From NCBI GenBank assembly GCA_905221605.1, contig CAJNDS010001480.1, forward strand, positions 459,001 to 523,000: a DNA stretch of 64,000 nt, written 5' to 3'. Shown here piece by piece: positions 11,801-22,629 of the stretch. The DNA is from Symbiodinium natans. Its lineage: Eukaryota > Sar > Dinophyceae > Suessiales > Symbiodiniaceae. Both the position numbers and the translations under genes were made by a program. The notes under the pieces are model-generated. The model was given only the letters and a program-made list of their open reading frames with translations, was not told the DNA's origin and did no database searches. The first letter of the stretch is position 1, and the number at the start of each line of letters is the position of its first letter.

Positions 11801-14800
11801 TCAGCACCAAACCAGCCCAGAGAAAAACCACGTGTGGGAGAAAAAGCCCTGGGCCTCAAGAACGCCAGCCGGCTGCCTTAAAATTGAGGCAACCCAACCC
11901 TACCCCCAAACTGCACAAGGGTGTTGGTGGCCATCCTAGTATAGTAGAAACTAATTGGGTTCCGGTTCCTAAACCCTAAATCCTAAACCCCAAACCCTAA
12001 ACCCTAACCCTAAACCCTAAACCCTAAATCTTCCCCGTGCGTGAAAGCCCTCACCGTCCTGCTTCCGTCGGAGGAAGCAGAGTTCTTCTTCGTCGTCCTC
12101 GTCATCTTCCAGACCTTTGGCAGCATTTAGGGTTTTAGGGTTTTAGGGCTTACGGTTTAGGGTTTAGGGTACAGGTTTTAGGGCTCAGGGTCATCCTTGA
12201 ACTCCCTAAATTAACGTCGTGCTTTCAAGGTCGCTAAAAGAGGGGATCCTAAGTGAGAACAAGCTTCTTCTCCTTAGCTAGGACGCCCCCACCAGTGGCC
12301 TTTATCCTAAAACCCAAACGTCCCTGTTCCGGGGCGTGGATCCCTAAACCCTAAACCCCAACCCTGAACCCTAAACCCTGAGCAGGGTTTCGGCTTTAGG
12401 CGTATAGGTTTTTAGTGTTATGAAGCAAGAGGCCAAAACGAAACCCCAAACCCCAAACCCCAAACCCCAACCCTAAACCCTAAACCCTAAACCCTAAACC
12501 CTAAACCCTAAACCCTAAACCCTAAACCCTAAACCCTAAACCCTAAACCCTAAACCCTAAACCCTAAACACACACAGCTCAGGTTCAAGCAGCGGCTCCA
12601 GTAGCTCCAGCAGTTCCTCCTCCAAGAAGAAGTGCCTCCGGCAGCAGTGTTAGGGTTCAGGGTTCAGGGTTCGGGTTTGGGGTTTAGGGTTTAGGGTTGA
12701 GGGTTTAGGGTTTAGGGTCTAGGGTCTAGGGTTTAGGGTTCAGGGTTCAGGGTTCAGGGTTTCGGGTTTTGGGTTATAGGGTTTAGGTACCCATGAACAG
12801 ATACGCTTCTTTTATTTGCTTTGGGGCGGGCGATGATTCCCAAGTATCTGAGTCCTTTCAGTGTGTTGATTCTTGGTCGCCATCGCGTAAACTCCCGATC
12901 CGACTTCCAGATGAAACCTCTGTGTGTCCTGTAGCCCTGTAGCCCTACAGCCCTGAATCTCTCAACCTTTGACCTACCCCCCCCCCCCCCCCCCTCCCGG
13001 CATCGTACAAACCACCCTAAGCCCAAATCCGAATCCCTGAAAAACGTGCAGCTTCGCAAGCTCTTGGCTTACAGGAAGAAGGACAAGAAGGACAAAAAGG
13101 ACAAGAAAGACAAGAAGGACAAAAAGAAGAAGGACTTCATTTATGCTAGAGGGCTTGGGCCTTTGGGCTAGAAGGCGTGGGCCTTGGACGGGTTTGGGGG
13201 GGTGGGGGATCCTCTACAATGGTTGGTGACTCACTGTTTTGCTTGGGGGCGTGCACTCCCTTGTCCCACAAGAAGCTGACATGGGGGGGGGGGGGGGGGG
13301 GGTGTGGGGGCGGGGGTTACGAAAATACGGGACCCTTAATATAGACCCCCAAATCGTAAGATTCCTCTTTAATTATGGACCCCAATAAGGTACCCCTAGT
13401 TTGGGAAGTCCCGACATCTCTGAAAGGACGAGAAGCCCAAGAAGGAAGCAAAGTCTAAGAAGGAGAAGAAGGCGCTGACTGGGTGCGGTGGTTCGCAGCT
13501 TTAGGTTGACATGGGATGCTTCCCAAAAGAGAGACGCCCTTCATTCAATATATCCTCCCCAAATAGTAGATCCTTACTGTAAGAACCTCATAGAGGTGCC
13601 ACCCATTCATCCACCAAAAAAGTAAATCCCTACTATAAGAGCCCCAAAATAGGGTATCCCCATTTTGGGCTGTGCACCTGTAGTAGACATGGAGAGACGT
13701 GGCATATGGCCAGCTATTACGGGCTTGGGTCTTTTTGTGTGCAGAGGGTTTTTGTTTGCATTTATAGGGCTTTTTAAGCCTTTATACTTTCTAAGCTTAG
13801 GGCCTGTTGGTGTTCCGATTACGATGCGGAGTTTTGTCAACAAGAGTCCACTTGGAGAGCTGCAGATATGGAGGCACTAGGATTTTGGGGGCTGGAGGGC
13901 TGCTTACATGGAGGCGTTCGTATGTTTAGGGTTTAGGGTTTTGGGTTTTGGGTTTTGGGTTCTGGGTTTGCTGCTGTCCAGGAAGAGAAGAGAGCCAAAC
14001 AGCTCGAGAAGGCGGCCAAGCGACAGGAGAAGAAGGTGCTTTATTGCGGTGTGACGATCAGCACTTTCAACAACCATTTGCTTATAAGAACCCAGAAAGA
14101 ATAAAGAAATACTCCTTGCAAGGGCAATCTCTTTGTCATAGTTGAAAAACATTTTGCGTTTTTAAGGGTACTTAAACTCTAGAAGGAATAGAAGTTTACG
14201 TTTTTTAATATTATCCCAGCCATGAACTTGATGTAGGGATTATTGCTTTATACTGTTTTCTGGGGGGGGGGGTTCTTAAGCAAATGGTAGTAAGCCTTGC
14301 GGTGATCTGCTTGTGGGGGTCCTACGTCCTGAACGCTAAGGCCGCGGTTTAGGGTTTAGCACCTTATAGGGTTTAGTATTTAGGGGTAAGCCCCTCCAGG
14401 TTTGTATATTTTAGGAGGGGGTCAACCCACTTCTGCTGACAGCGCAACGTTACCCGCATTATGCCGGAATCAGGCACCCCGCCAAACACCCTAAACCCTA
14501 AACCCTAAACCCTAAACCCTCAACCCTAAACTTTGGGGGCTATAGAGGGTTTTTTTACAAGGGCCACCGAGGGTTTCTACTGTCCAGGCTGACCCTAAAC
14601 CCCAAACCCCAAGCCCTAAACCCTAAACCCTGAACCCTAAACCCCAACAGCCCTAAACCCGAAACCCCAAACCCTGCACCCTAAGCCCTGAAACAGGAGA
14701 AGGAGCGAGCCAAGCAGGAAGCGGAGCGGCAGAAGAGATTGGAGGAAGAGGCGAACATGAAGGTTGGCCGCATTTCTCTCCAGAGTTGAGGACTCAGGCT

Positions 14801-17800
14801 TGCGTAGCCCTAACCCTAAACCCTAAACCCTAAACCCTAAACCCTCAACCCAAAGCTTGTCGGGTTTAGGCTTTCTAGGGTTAAGGGTTAGGGTCCTGGT
14901 GCTTTTCGAAGCTGAAGACCCCATATACACCCTAAACCTACCCTGAGCCTAACCCTAAACCTTGATCCCTAAACCCTAAACCCTGTGACCTGTGCCACCA
15001 GCACTTGCTGTATCTTCAGAAGCCGTAGGGCTTAGAGAGCGCCCAGAGCTCCGACTCACGGTTTGTTTCTTTCGACTTTACCTGGTGTTAGTGTTTAGGG
15101 TTTGGGGTTTGGGGTTTTGGGTTCAGGGTTTAGGGTTTGGGGTTTAGGGTTTCGGGTTAGAATTTCGGGGCTTCATAGCGCGTAGGCTTCCGGGTTCCGG
15201 GGCTTGCAGGCTTGGGCTTATGTTGGGTTCAGGGTTTTGCCTAAATCCTAAGCCCTAAACCCTAAACCCTAAACCCTAAACGCTAAACCCTAAACCCTAA
15301 ACCCTAAACCCTAAACCCTAAACCCTAAACCCTAAACCCTAAACCTTCCCCCCGCCCCCGAAAAATAGTCAGAGAAAGAAAGAGAGCATCTATGGGGCAG
15401 TTCTAGGCAAACCCGCAGTATCCGCAGAACCCATCGATTTCTGAAATCAATGCGAGGTGAAAGTGAAAGACTGTCCTTTTTCGGCCTAACCTCTCTCAAT
15501 TCTATGCCCTAGAACCCCATAAAACCGAAGCCCTAAACTTCTGAAGTCTCCGATTCTCAGTGCCCGCAACCCCACACCTCCCCCCAAAACCGTGAACCCC
15601 TGTCTACACACTTAAACTCCTCAACAAACTCCCCTCAAACCCTAAGCCCTGAACTCCTGTCTAAATGCTTAAGCTCCTCAAGAAACTCCCCGAAAACCCT
15701 AAGCCCTGAACTCCAAACAATAAACCCTGACGACGTAGGCTCAGCTGGAAGCCATGGAGAGGGAAAAGCAGCGAGAGAAAGAGGCTAGTTTTTGAGTTCG
15801 GGTCTAGGGCTTATCTCAGGGAGGTTACATGGTCTCTTAATACGGTCCCTTACCTTCTTTAAAGGGTTCCGAGGTATTGGCCCTTGCCCAAACTAAGGGA
15901 CCAGAGAACTACCCTAAGAACTCAGGGTTTAGGGCTTAGGGCTTAGGGTTACAGGTTGAGGGCTTAGGGGTCATCAAAGGATCAAATTTCGACCCCTAAG
16001 GTTGTAGCCCTCTAGGTGCCCCTCAATATACTCCTAATATGTCTCTGATATTCCCTTAGAGGATCCTTAAACAGGGTCGTCAAACCCAAGGGTATAACCT
16101 TAGGGGTCCTAGGTGGAGTCCCTTGAGATTAGGCCTCGGAGTCTCTAAGGGCTTTCAGTCTGTGCAGGTTATACGCAAGAGTTGTGGTCAGGGTACTAAT
16201 GCGATGTTGTACTCTTTTGGATGCTGATCTCTTTTGTCACAAGGGTTGTGAAGGTTTGTTTTTGCGTCAAGTTTTTTATTTTGTAAGGATTTGTGGTCGT
16301 GTTGGGGTCTATAAGGCTTGTAGGATGTTTTTTTCGGATTTGGTGCTTTGCCATTTTGGGGGGGTTAAGATTTCGGCATGCTAGCCTTGGGGCGACACAA
16401 GTCCCGAACAGTTCTTGGAGTCCCACATTCTTCAATGGAGTTTATGGCAGCACAGGGTCTGTGACCCGAACTTCAGTCCCCAAAGTGTGGGTGATGGCCC
16501 AAACCCTAAGCCCTAAACCGTACACCCCAAACTAGAAACCCTAAACCCCGGACCGCAACCCCCACCCAAGCCCGAAAGCCTAAACCCGGAATCCTAAACC
16601 CTTAACCCCAAACCCCACCCGAAGCCCTAAACCTTGGGATATTCCCCCTTATGCTAACAATCCTTACTAGGGATCATCATGGATCGTTATACAAGGTAAT
16701 ATGATCTCTGTTGGCGACTGTTGGTGTGGGGGGGGGGGGGGGGGGAAACAGCCCAACCCTAAACCCCAACCCAAACCCTAGACCCTAAATTTAGACCCCA
16801 ACTTAACCATGAACTCTAGCTCTAAACCCTAAACCCTTTACCCTAAACCCTTTAAAACCCTGTCCGACCAGGCCAAAGAGGAGAAGAAGCGAAAGGAGCG
16901 TGAGAAACTTGCCGCCATCAAGGCCTGCCCGGTGCGGTTGGGGTTTAGGGTTTAGGGTTTAGGGTTTAGGGTTTAGGGTTTAGGGTTTAGGGTTTAGGGT
17001 TTAGGGTTTAGGCTTTACCTGGACAGGACTACCTACCAAGACCTGAACATGTTGCGGAGTCACGGAGTCGCGAACATGTGGATTTAACCTAGCCTGCATA
17101 GTGGAGAAATAATCCACCTTAACAAAACATGTTACTATGGCCTAAACCCTAAACCCTAAACCCTAAACCCTAAACCCTGAACCCTAAACCCTAAACCCTA
17201 AACATTGTGTACAGGTGGAGTCCTGGTGTGCTAGGATTCTAAGGGGGGATGGGGGCTTGGCCTTGCCACGCTTGCTTGTGTGTGTGTGTGTTGATGCCTC
17301 TGGGTCGTGGGTCGAACTTTCGCTACCTGAATAGGGTTTAGGGTTTAGGGTTTCGGGAGTCTAGGGAGTTTAGGGAGTTTAAACTTTTGTGTCTATAGGA
17401 ATTAGGGTGGGGAGGGCAGGGGGGGGGGGGGGGGGTGTTTAGTTCGTTGTTGAAGTTGAAGTCAATGTCACGTGAATTCAGGTAGTACTTAGCTTTGCAA
17501 ATTGTAGGCAGAGGGGCTCGAATCATGCGTCAGCAAGAGGGTGGTTTCGGACGAGGGTGCATAGGAAGTCCTACTTGAGGAGAAGGAGCTACAATTGTGG
17601 TAGTTTCATGGACCCTTCATATCCCGAACCTCCTTTACAAGGTTGTGATGTGAGGGCCCGTAATTTGCATAGGGGATAGAAGGGGTACAAAAACGGGTCC
17701 CCTATTAAGGGCCCATATTCAGGGACCAGCTAGCTACTCTACGAAGAGTGTTCACAGGCATAGAAGGGGGACGGGGGGGTTTAGGCCTGAGTATGTTTCC

Positions 17801-19754
17801 CTGAATCCTAAAGGCCTAGCACACACAAGCCTCAAAGCCTAGAGCCCTAAAAGCCCTAAGCCTTTCAAGCCCCCTAAACCCTAAACCGAAACCTAAGCCC
17901 TAAGCCCTAAACCCTAATCCCTAAACCCTAAACTATTTGGGTCACCCTAAACCCTAAACCCTACCCTAAGCCCTAAACCCTTAACCCTACACCCGAAACC
18001 CGAAACCCGAAACCCTAAACCCTAAACCCTAAGCCCTAAGCCCTAAACCCTAAACCCTACACCCATTCACAGGCTACTCCTGGGATCTCGGCCGTAAAGC
18101 CACAATTCCCTTTCCAGTTGCTGTCACACCGAGGGGCCCCAATTCCCTTATGAGGGTCCGTCCTTTTGGTCCCTGAACCTGAGCCCTAAATTTACAGGGT
18201 GGGGCCCCCTTACTATACTAACTGTAGTTAAGGGACTTATAACCTAACTTAGGGTCCTTATAACCCAATCTAGGGCCCTCATAACTCTACTTATAACTAG
18301 GGGGCCCCACCCTGTAAAACCCTCTAAACCATATTTAAGTTAAACTTTTGGGGCCATGAGAGCTACGTATCTTGTTCACTTCTAGGGCTTTGGCTGTTTT
18401 ACTTCAGTTTAGGGTTTCAGGTTTTGTGTTTTAGGGTGGAGGGTTTTGGGTTTAGGGCTTACGAACCCTAAACCCTAAACCCTAGACCCTAAACCCTAAA
18501 CCCCAACAGAGCTCTTGGACAGGCCGAGCTTGACAAGGCCCCGTGGCGCTGGTTGGGCGTGAGGGTTCAGCTTTAGCACACTTCGGCTTCGGGTGTAGGG
18601 TTTTAGGGTTTAGGGTTTAGGATTAGGCGGGTTCGGCGGTTTGGTTCAGGTAGTTGAGGGTTTAGCCTTAGAGTAGGTACATGGTAACTGAGGGAACCCT
18701 GAGGGCCCATATTAAGGGACCCTGCAACTTCCCTGAGATATGTGGTTTAGGCAGTTGGGGGTTTGGGGTTCAGGGTTTAGGTAGTTGCCCTCCCTAAAGG
18801 ACACGACAAGCGTAGGGTTCAGGAGAACTACCCTCACCCTAAACCTTAAGCCTTCATGGCCTTGCTATAACGGTCCTGAATTGGGGGGGGGGGGGGGGGG
18901 GAGGTCAGGGTTTCAGGGTCTTGGGGCTCACGGTTTCGGGCTGAGGGCTTGGAGTAGAGTATTCTAGACCATCTGCTAGCCCTAGACCGTAAACCCTCAA
19001 CTACCTAAACCCTGAACCCCCAATCCTCAACTGCCTAAACCATATATCTCGGCGAAGTTGCAGGGTCGCTTAATATGGTGCCTCAGGGTTCCCTCAGTCA
19101 GGGCCCACATATTTAAGGTGCCATGGAACTACTCTAAGACTAAACCCTCAACTACCTAAACCAATCTGCCGAAACCGCTCAAACCTAAACCCGAAACCCT
19201 AAACCCCAAACACTAAACCCTAAACGCTAAACCCGAAACCCTAAACCCGAACCAACCTAAACCCTGAGGCGGAGCAGGAACGCGTAGCCAAGGAGGCCGA
19301 GAGAGAAAAGCAGCGTGTCGGGGCACCTGTCCAGGAGTCGGGTTTAGGGTTGAGGTTTAGGGTTTAGGGTTTAGGGTTTAGGGTTTAGGGTTTAGGGTTT
19401 AGGGTTTAGGGTTTAGGGTGTAGGGTTCTGGGTTTCAAAGAGACCTGTCCCAGACCATTGACCCCAAAGTATGTGGTGGTCACTTCTCCGAAAAAATGGT
19501 TCCTTTTGGGGGCTCCTTTTGATAAGGCGGCCCCTCTTGTTTCGCGTTCCCAGGAAGGGACCCTAATTGTAAACGCTTGCGCGCGCCGCCTCGGCAGCCG
19601 GACCGGCCCCAGGACAGGAAAGGAGGAAAGAGAGTTTCGCAAAAAAAGGGAGGAAGGGGGGGGGGGGGGGGTGGGGGGGGGGGGGGGGGGGGTTGGGGGG
19701 TGGGGGTGGGGGGTCGGGGTGGGGGGGTGGGGGGGTGGGGGGTGGGGGGGAGGT

Positions 19755-19822
<68 letters not shown>

Positions 19823-20232
19823 TTTGAGGCACTCCCCTGTAGGAGCCACCGACAAGCGGGACCCTCCACGGCATCGGTTTGCAGCTCCTCCAAGGGATTG
19901 GGGGGGGTCCCACAGGGCGGGGGGGGGGTGGGGGGGGGGGGGGGGGGGGGGGGGGGGTGGCGTCAGAAAATTTGGGGGGAAGGGTTGGGATAGGGGGAAG
20001 GAGGCCCGATCCGGGTCTGCTTGTTCCAGACGCTTCTCGGCAGGAAGCCGAGGCGAATTTAGAAAACTCACCATGTGTCATCTCCATCCAACCCCAAACC
20101 CCAAACCCCAAACCCCAAATCCCAAACCCCAAACCCCAAACCCCAAACCCCAAACCCCAAACCCCAAACCCCAAACCCTAAACCCTAAACCCTAAACCCT
20201 AAACCCTAAATCTACTTGGAGTGCTTAGCTGA
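8812..20232 (+). CDS. Lys/Ser/Glu-rich coiled-coil protein, about 20 short exons
   Basis: ATG at 8812 (GCCGCCATGA context) follows an AG at 8799 that could accept a spliced leader. Phase-consistent exons: 8812-8853, 9286-9324, 10093-10134, 10346-10379, 10508-10531, 10808-10857, 11508-11548, 11821-11871, 12074-12111, 12583-12646, 13075-13132, 13427-13471, 13982-14035, 14697-14762, 15745-15783, 16872-16933, 18510-18558, 19269-19316, 20044-20074, 20222-20232. The start reads MSDDDSDVQITKDR. A Ser run (12.1-12.6 kb) and KKD repeats (13.1 kb) precede a long Glu/Arg/Lys heptad-like region (EEKRAKQLEKAAKRQEKK, LEAMEREKQREKE, AEQERVAKEAEREKQR), probably a coiled coil or single alpha helix. No catalytic domain is recognised. 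Several introns need GC or GA donors. The last two exons are weakest. Confidence 0.62.
9417..9970. repeat. Tandem array of five 112-bp units inside an intron
   Basis: Units start at 9417, 9529, 9651, 9763 and 9876. Each contains CACGCC, CAGACGGGGTTTAGGGTCTG and GCGTG, giving a hairpin with a telomeric heptamer in the loop, then CCGACGTCCAGTACGCGC and CCCTAAA units. The third unit start is shifted by a 10-bp insertion of variant telomeric sequence. Confidence 0.93.
10860..11150. repeat. Degenerate tandem repeat of CCTTCGTCGAAC units
   Basis: About eleven copies of (GG)CCTTCGTCGAAC separated by 3-30 bp occur in an intron of the coiled-coil gene. TTCGTCGAA is nearly palindromic. The CTTCGTCG core also begins every unit of the array at 3601-4680. 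Open frames on both strands are low-complexity artefacts. Confidence 0.8.
13329..13399. repeat. Dispersed short repeat, family E
   Basis: The motif series GACCC...ATAATAGACCCCCAAAT, GTAAGATTCC and GGACCCCAATAAGGTACCCC recurs at about 24543-24603, 35181-35235, 42001-42060 and 55045-55115, always in the same order and always between exons. It may be an old introner or MITE family. Confidence 0.7.
16636..16715. repeat. Decayed family D half-copy
   Basis: GGGATATTCCCCCTTATGCTAACAATCCTTACTAGGGAT matches the left half of the elements at 6622 and 49376; the right arm is degraded. Confidence 0.5.
18194..18315. mobile_element. 122-bp inverted-repeat element, family B copy 3 (inverted)
   Basis: Same ends as the copy at 3188, with the interior in the opposite orientation. 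It lies inside the coiled-coil gene between exons 16872-16933 and 18510-18558. Confidence 0.85.
19655..19962. repeat. Long poly-G / G-rich tract
   Basis: Nearly continuous G (with occasional T) covers 19657-19820, and a second G run covers 19918-19958. This is a strong G-quadruplex candidate inside an intron. Poly-Gly and poly-Pro reading frames over it are artefacts. The exact length is a likely assembly error. Confidence 0.9.
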
Positions 20233-20941
20233 ATAGCGCCGCTAACTTCTGGCCCATGTGGTCCTTGCGAAAGTACCTGGACTCCGAAGTCCCTTACCCT
20301 AAACCCTAAACCCTAAACCCTAAACCCTAAACCTCCAAACCCTAAACCCTAAACCCTAAGCCCTAAGCCCTAAACCCTAAACCCTAAACCCTATCTCTCG
20401 TTCTTTTACCGTTGTGCGGGCGGAACCTTGGATTGAATGGGGTGTAGGGTTTAGGGTTTAGGGTTTAGGGTTCAGGGTTCAGGGTTAAGGGTTTAGGGTT
20501 TAGGGGTTCAGGGTTAGAGTGCTGCGTTGGCAGGCCCACTGCTGTAGTAGTACCCTGATTTACCGCCTGTAGCGGTTCCCTTCATGACTCAGCTATCCAA
20601 TAGTGCACGTTTTGTACCAGGGTTTAGGGTTTAGGGGTTTTGGGGCAGGTTTCTTCGGCAACCTAGTGCTGAGCCCTAAACCGTTTGCCCCGTTCTCATG
20701 AAAGACTTGCGCTCGGCCGGCTCATTTCAGCCACTGGCTTGAAGGCCTGGACATGAGATTCAACAGGTGTAGGGTCTAGGGTCGCGGGCTGCACCCATGT
20801 AGTGTGTACTTCGCAAGAAGCCCTTGTGATTCTAGCACCAGTTCTGGATCAGAGAAGCATTTCTTAAGGAGCTTCCTGTGGCTTAGGGATTAGGGTTTAG
20901 GGTCTAAGGGGTTCTCAGGAGGAGTAGACGGTTCTCCAACC

Positions 20942-22455
20942 ATGGCAAGCTCCGGTGCGATTGGCGCGGGAGATGATGGCGAGTCGGTGCTCTCCGGATC
21001 CTCCTCCTCCTCGTGGTTCCACGCGATTCAGAACTCCTTGGCAGCCCAGTGGTACCCTTTTCCCTTTTTGTTGGGGGGTTCAAGGTTCCTTCTAAAGTAA
21101 CCAACCGCCAAAAAAGGGTGCCCTTATTAAAATATATTGCAACTGGGCTACTCACCCTAAACCCTAAACCCTAAACCCTAAGGAACACGATGCGGGCCAC
21201 TCTGTCGGGCATGTCCGGAAGCTCTGCGGGCTCCTCGACCGGGGTGAGGACGGAGGCGTCCAGCAAAGCCGCACCACGCAGCCACGAGAATGGCAACTTT
21301 GGTGGCCCAGTGGTACCCTTTTTCCTTTCTAGGGTTTAGGGTTTAGGGTTTAGGGTTTAGGGTTTAGGGTTTAGGGAACCTTTGAAAGGAACCAACCCCA
21401 AACAAGGGTGCCCTTATTGGTTATATATGGTTGCTGGGCTACCAAGGCAACTGCAACCCCTGCATCCTCTATTACTCGCGGCGCGGCTGCCGCAAGGGTG
21501 ATGCATGTAAGTGCCTCGGCTTGGTGTAAGCATTCTCTCGAGAACTTTCTCAGGATTTAGGGTTTAGGGTTTAGGGTTTAGGGTTTAGGGTTTAGGGTTT
21601 AGGAATTTTGTGGGGTTCCCAGAAGATTGTGGGACTTCATTGGGGGCATTTTGGGAAATGCCCGGTCTTCCTTGCTAGGAAGGTTGAGAGATTGGGGTTT
21701 TCGGGTTTATACACTGAGTCATAGCACTATCCCTAAACCCTTAACCCTAAACCCCAAACCCTAAACCCTAAACCCTAAACCCCCACCCCTTCCTTTAGAG
21801 CCAAGGTACTGCCACAAACCCCATCCGGAGAAGGGAAAGGCTCCACACAGGCCGCGAAAGCAGACCCGTGACAAGTATAAGCTCGCCGCCAGACCGATCT
21901 TGGAAGAATTGGGTTTAGGGTTTAGGGTCTAGGGTTTGGGGTTTTGGGTTTAGGGTTTAGGGTTTAGGGTTTTCTGTTGTATAGGGCATATGTTCAGGGT
22001 TCTTATTCGGGTATGTAGGGGCTATGTGAAGGTGTAAGGGTAACAGATTTACTGGGTTGTGCTTAGGGATACTGTTTTAATTTCACTTCTTTCCTTATAA
22101 GGGAACCTGCTCGTAAATTGTTTTCAAAAGGTTTAAAGTACATCTAAGTAAAGAAGAGGCCACCGGCCTTTATACATCTTGGGTTAAGGGTACAGGATTT
22201 GGGGTGACTGTTTGCTGGCTGTGTATTGTTTTGAGGTTTAGGGTTTGAGGTTGAGCGTCTTCACAAGGACCAAAAAATCACCCTAAACCCTAAACCCTAA
22301 ACCCTAAACCCTAAACCCTAAACCCTAAGCCGTTAAAGTTTGTGTTCCAACGTGGAACTGCTCAGGCTATACACAACGTCATTCAGGACCACGAGGACAG
22401 GCCTTCTCGGCCTTCTCGACCAGGGGAGCCACTGGCCACCGAAATTCGCCACTAA
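20942..22455 (+). CDS. CCCH-type zinc-finger protein (complete five-exon model, 153 codons)
   Basis: Exons 20942-21051, 21183-21301, 21447-21510, 21806-21884 and 22366-22455 join in frame from ATG (ACCATGG context) to TAA, using GT donors except for one GC donor at 21885. The N-terminal half is Ser/Gly-rich. The finger CILYYSRRGCRKGDACKYCH fits C-X8-C-X5-C-X3-H exactly and is split by the intron after 21510. A basic tail follows (RPRKQTRDKYKL), then a short acidic/Pro end. CCCH fingers of this kind usually bind RNA and regulate mRNA fate. The architecture (one finger, PRK.TRDK tail) is shared with the gene at 53029-55856. Introns 1 and 2 are family A inverted-repeat elements. An AG at 20919 could accept a spliced leader. 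Confidence 0.8.
21041..21152. mobile_element. Introner-like inverted-repeat element, family A copy 1
   Basis: The left arm CAGCCCAGTGGTACCCTTTT pairs with the right arm AAAAAGGGTGCCCTTATT...CAACTGGGCTAC. It makes up most of the first intron of the zinc-finger gene; telomeric repeats then extend it to the acceptor CCCTAAG at 21182. Confidence 0.85.
21302..21446. mobile_element. Introner-like element, family A copy 2, exactly one intron, with telomeric insertion
   Basis: GTGGCCCAGTGGTACCC opens the intron and GGTTGCTGGGCTACCAAG closes it, so the element is the whole intron. Removing it joins NGNFG to NCNPC in frame. The centre holds a TTTAGGG tract (21329-21376) absent from copies 1 and 3. Confidence 0.9.
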
Positions 22456-22629
22456 TTAGACTCTAAACCCTGACCCTAAGCTGCTAAGCCCCTAAGCAAA
22501 CTGTGAACACTAACCCCTAAGTCCTAAAGTCTTAACCCTGACCCCTAAACCCTAAACCCTGAACCCTGAACCCTGAACCCTAAACCCTAAACCCTAAACC
22601 CTAACGGCCCTGAAGACCACACACGGAAG

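Noticed and set aside
19406-20195. Frames over 200 codons rich in Pro or Gly on both strands
   Set aside because: They are translations of the poly-G tract and flanking repeats; no splice or start support.
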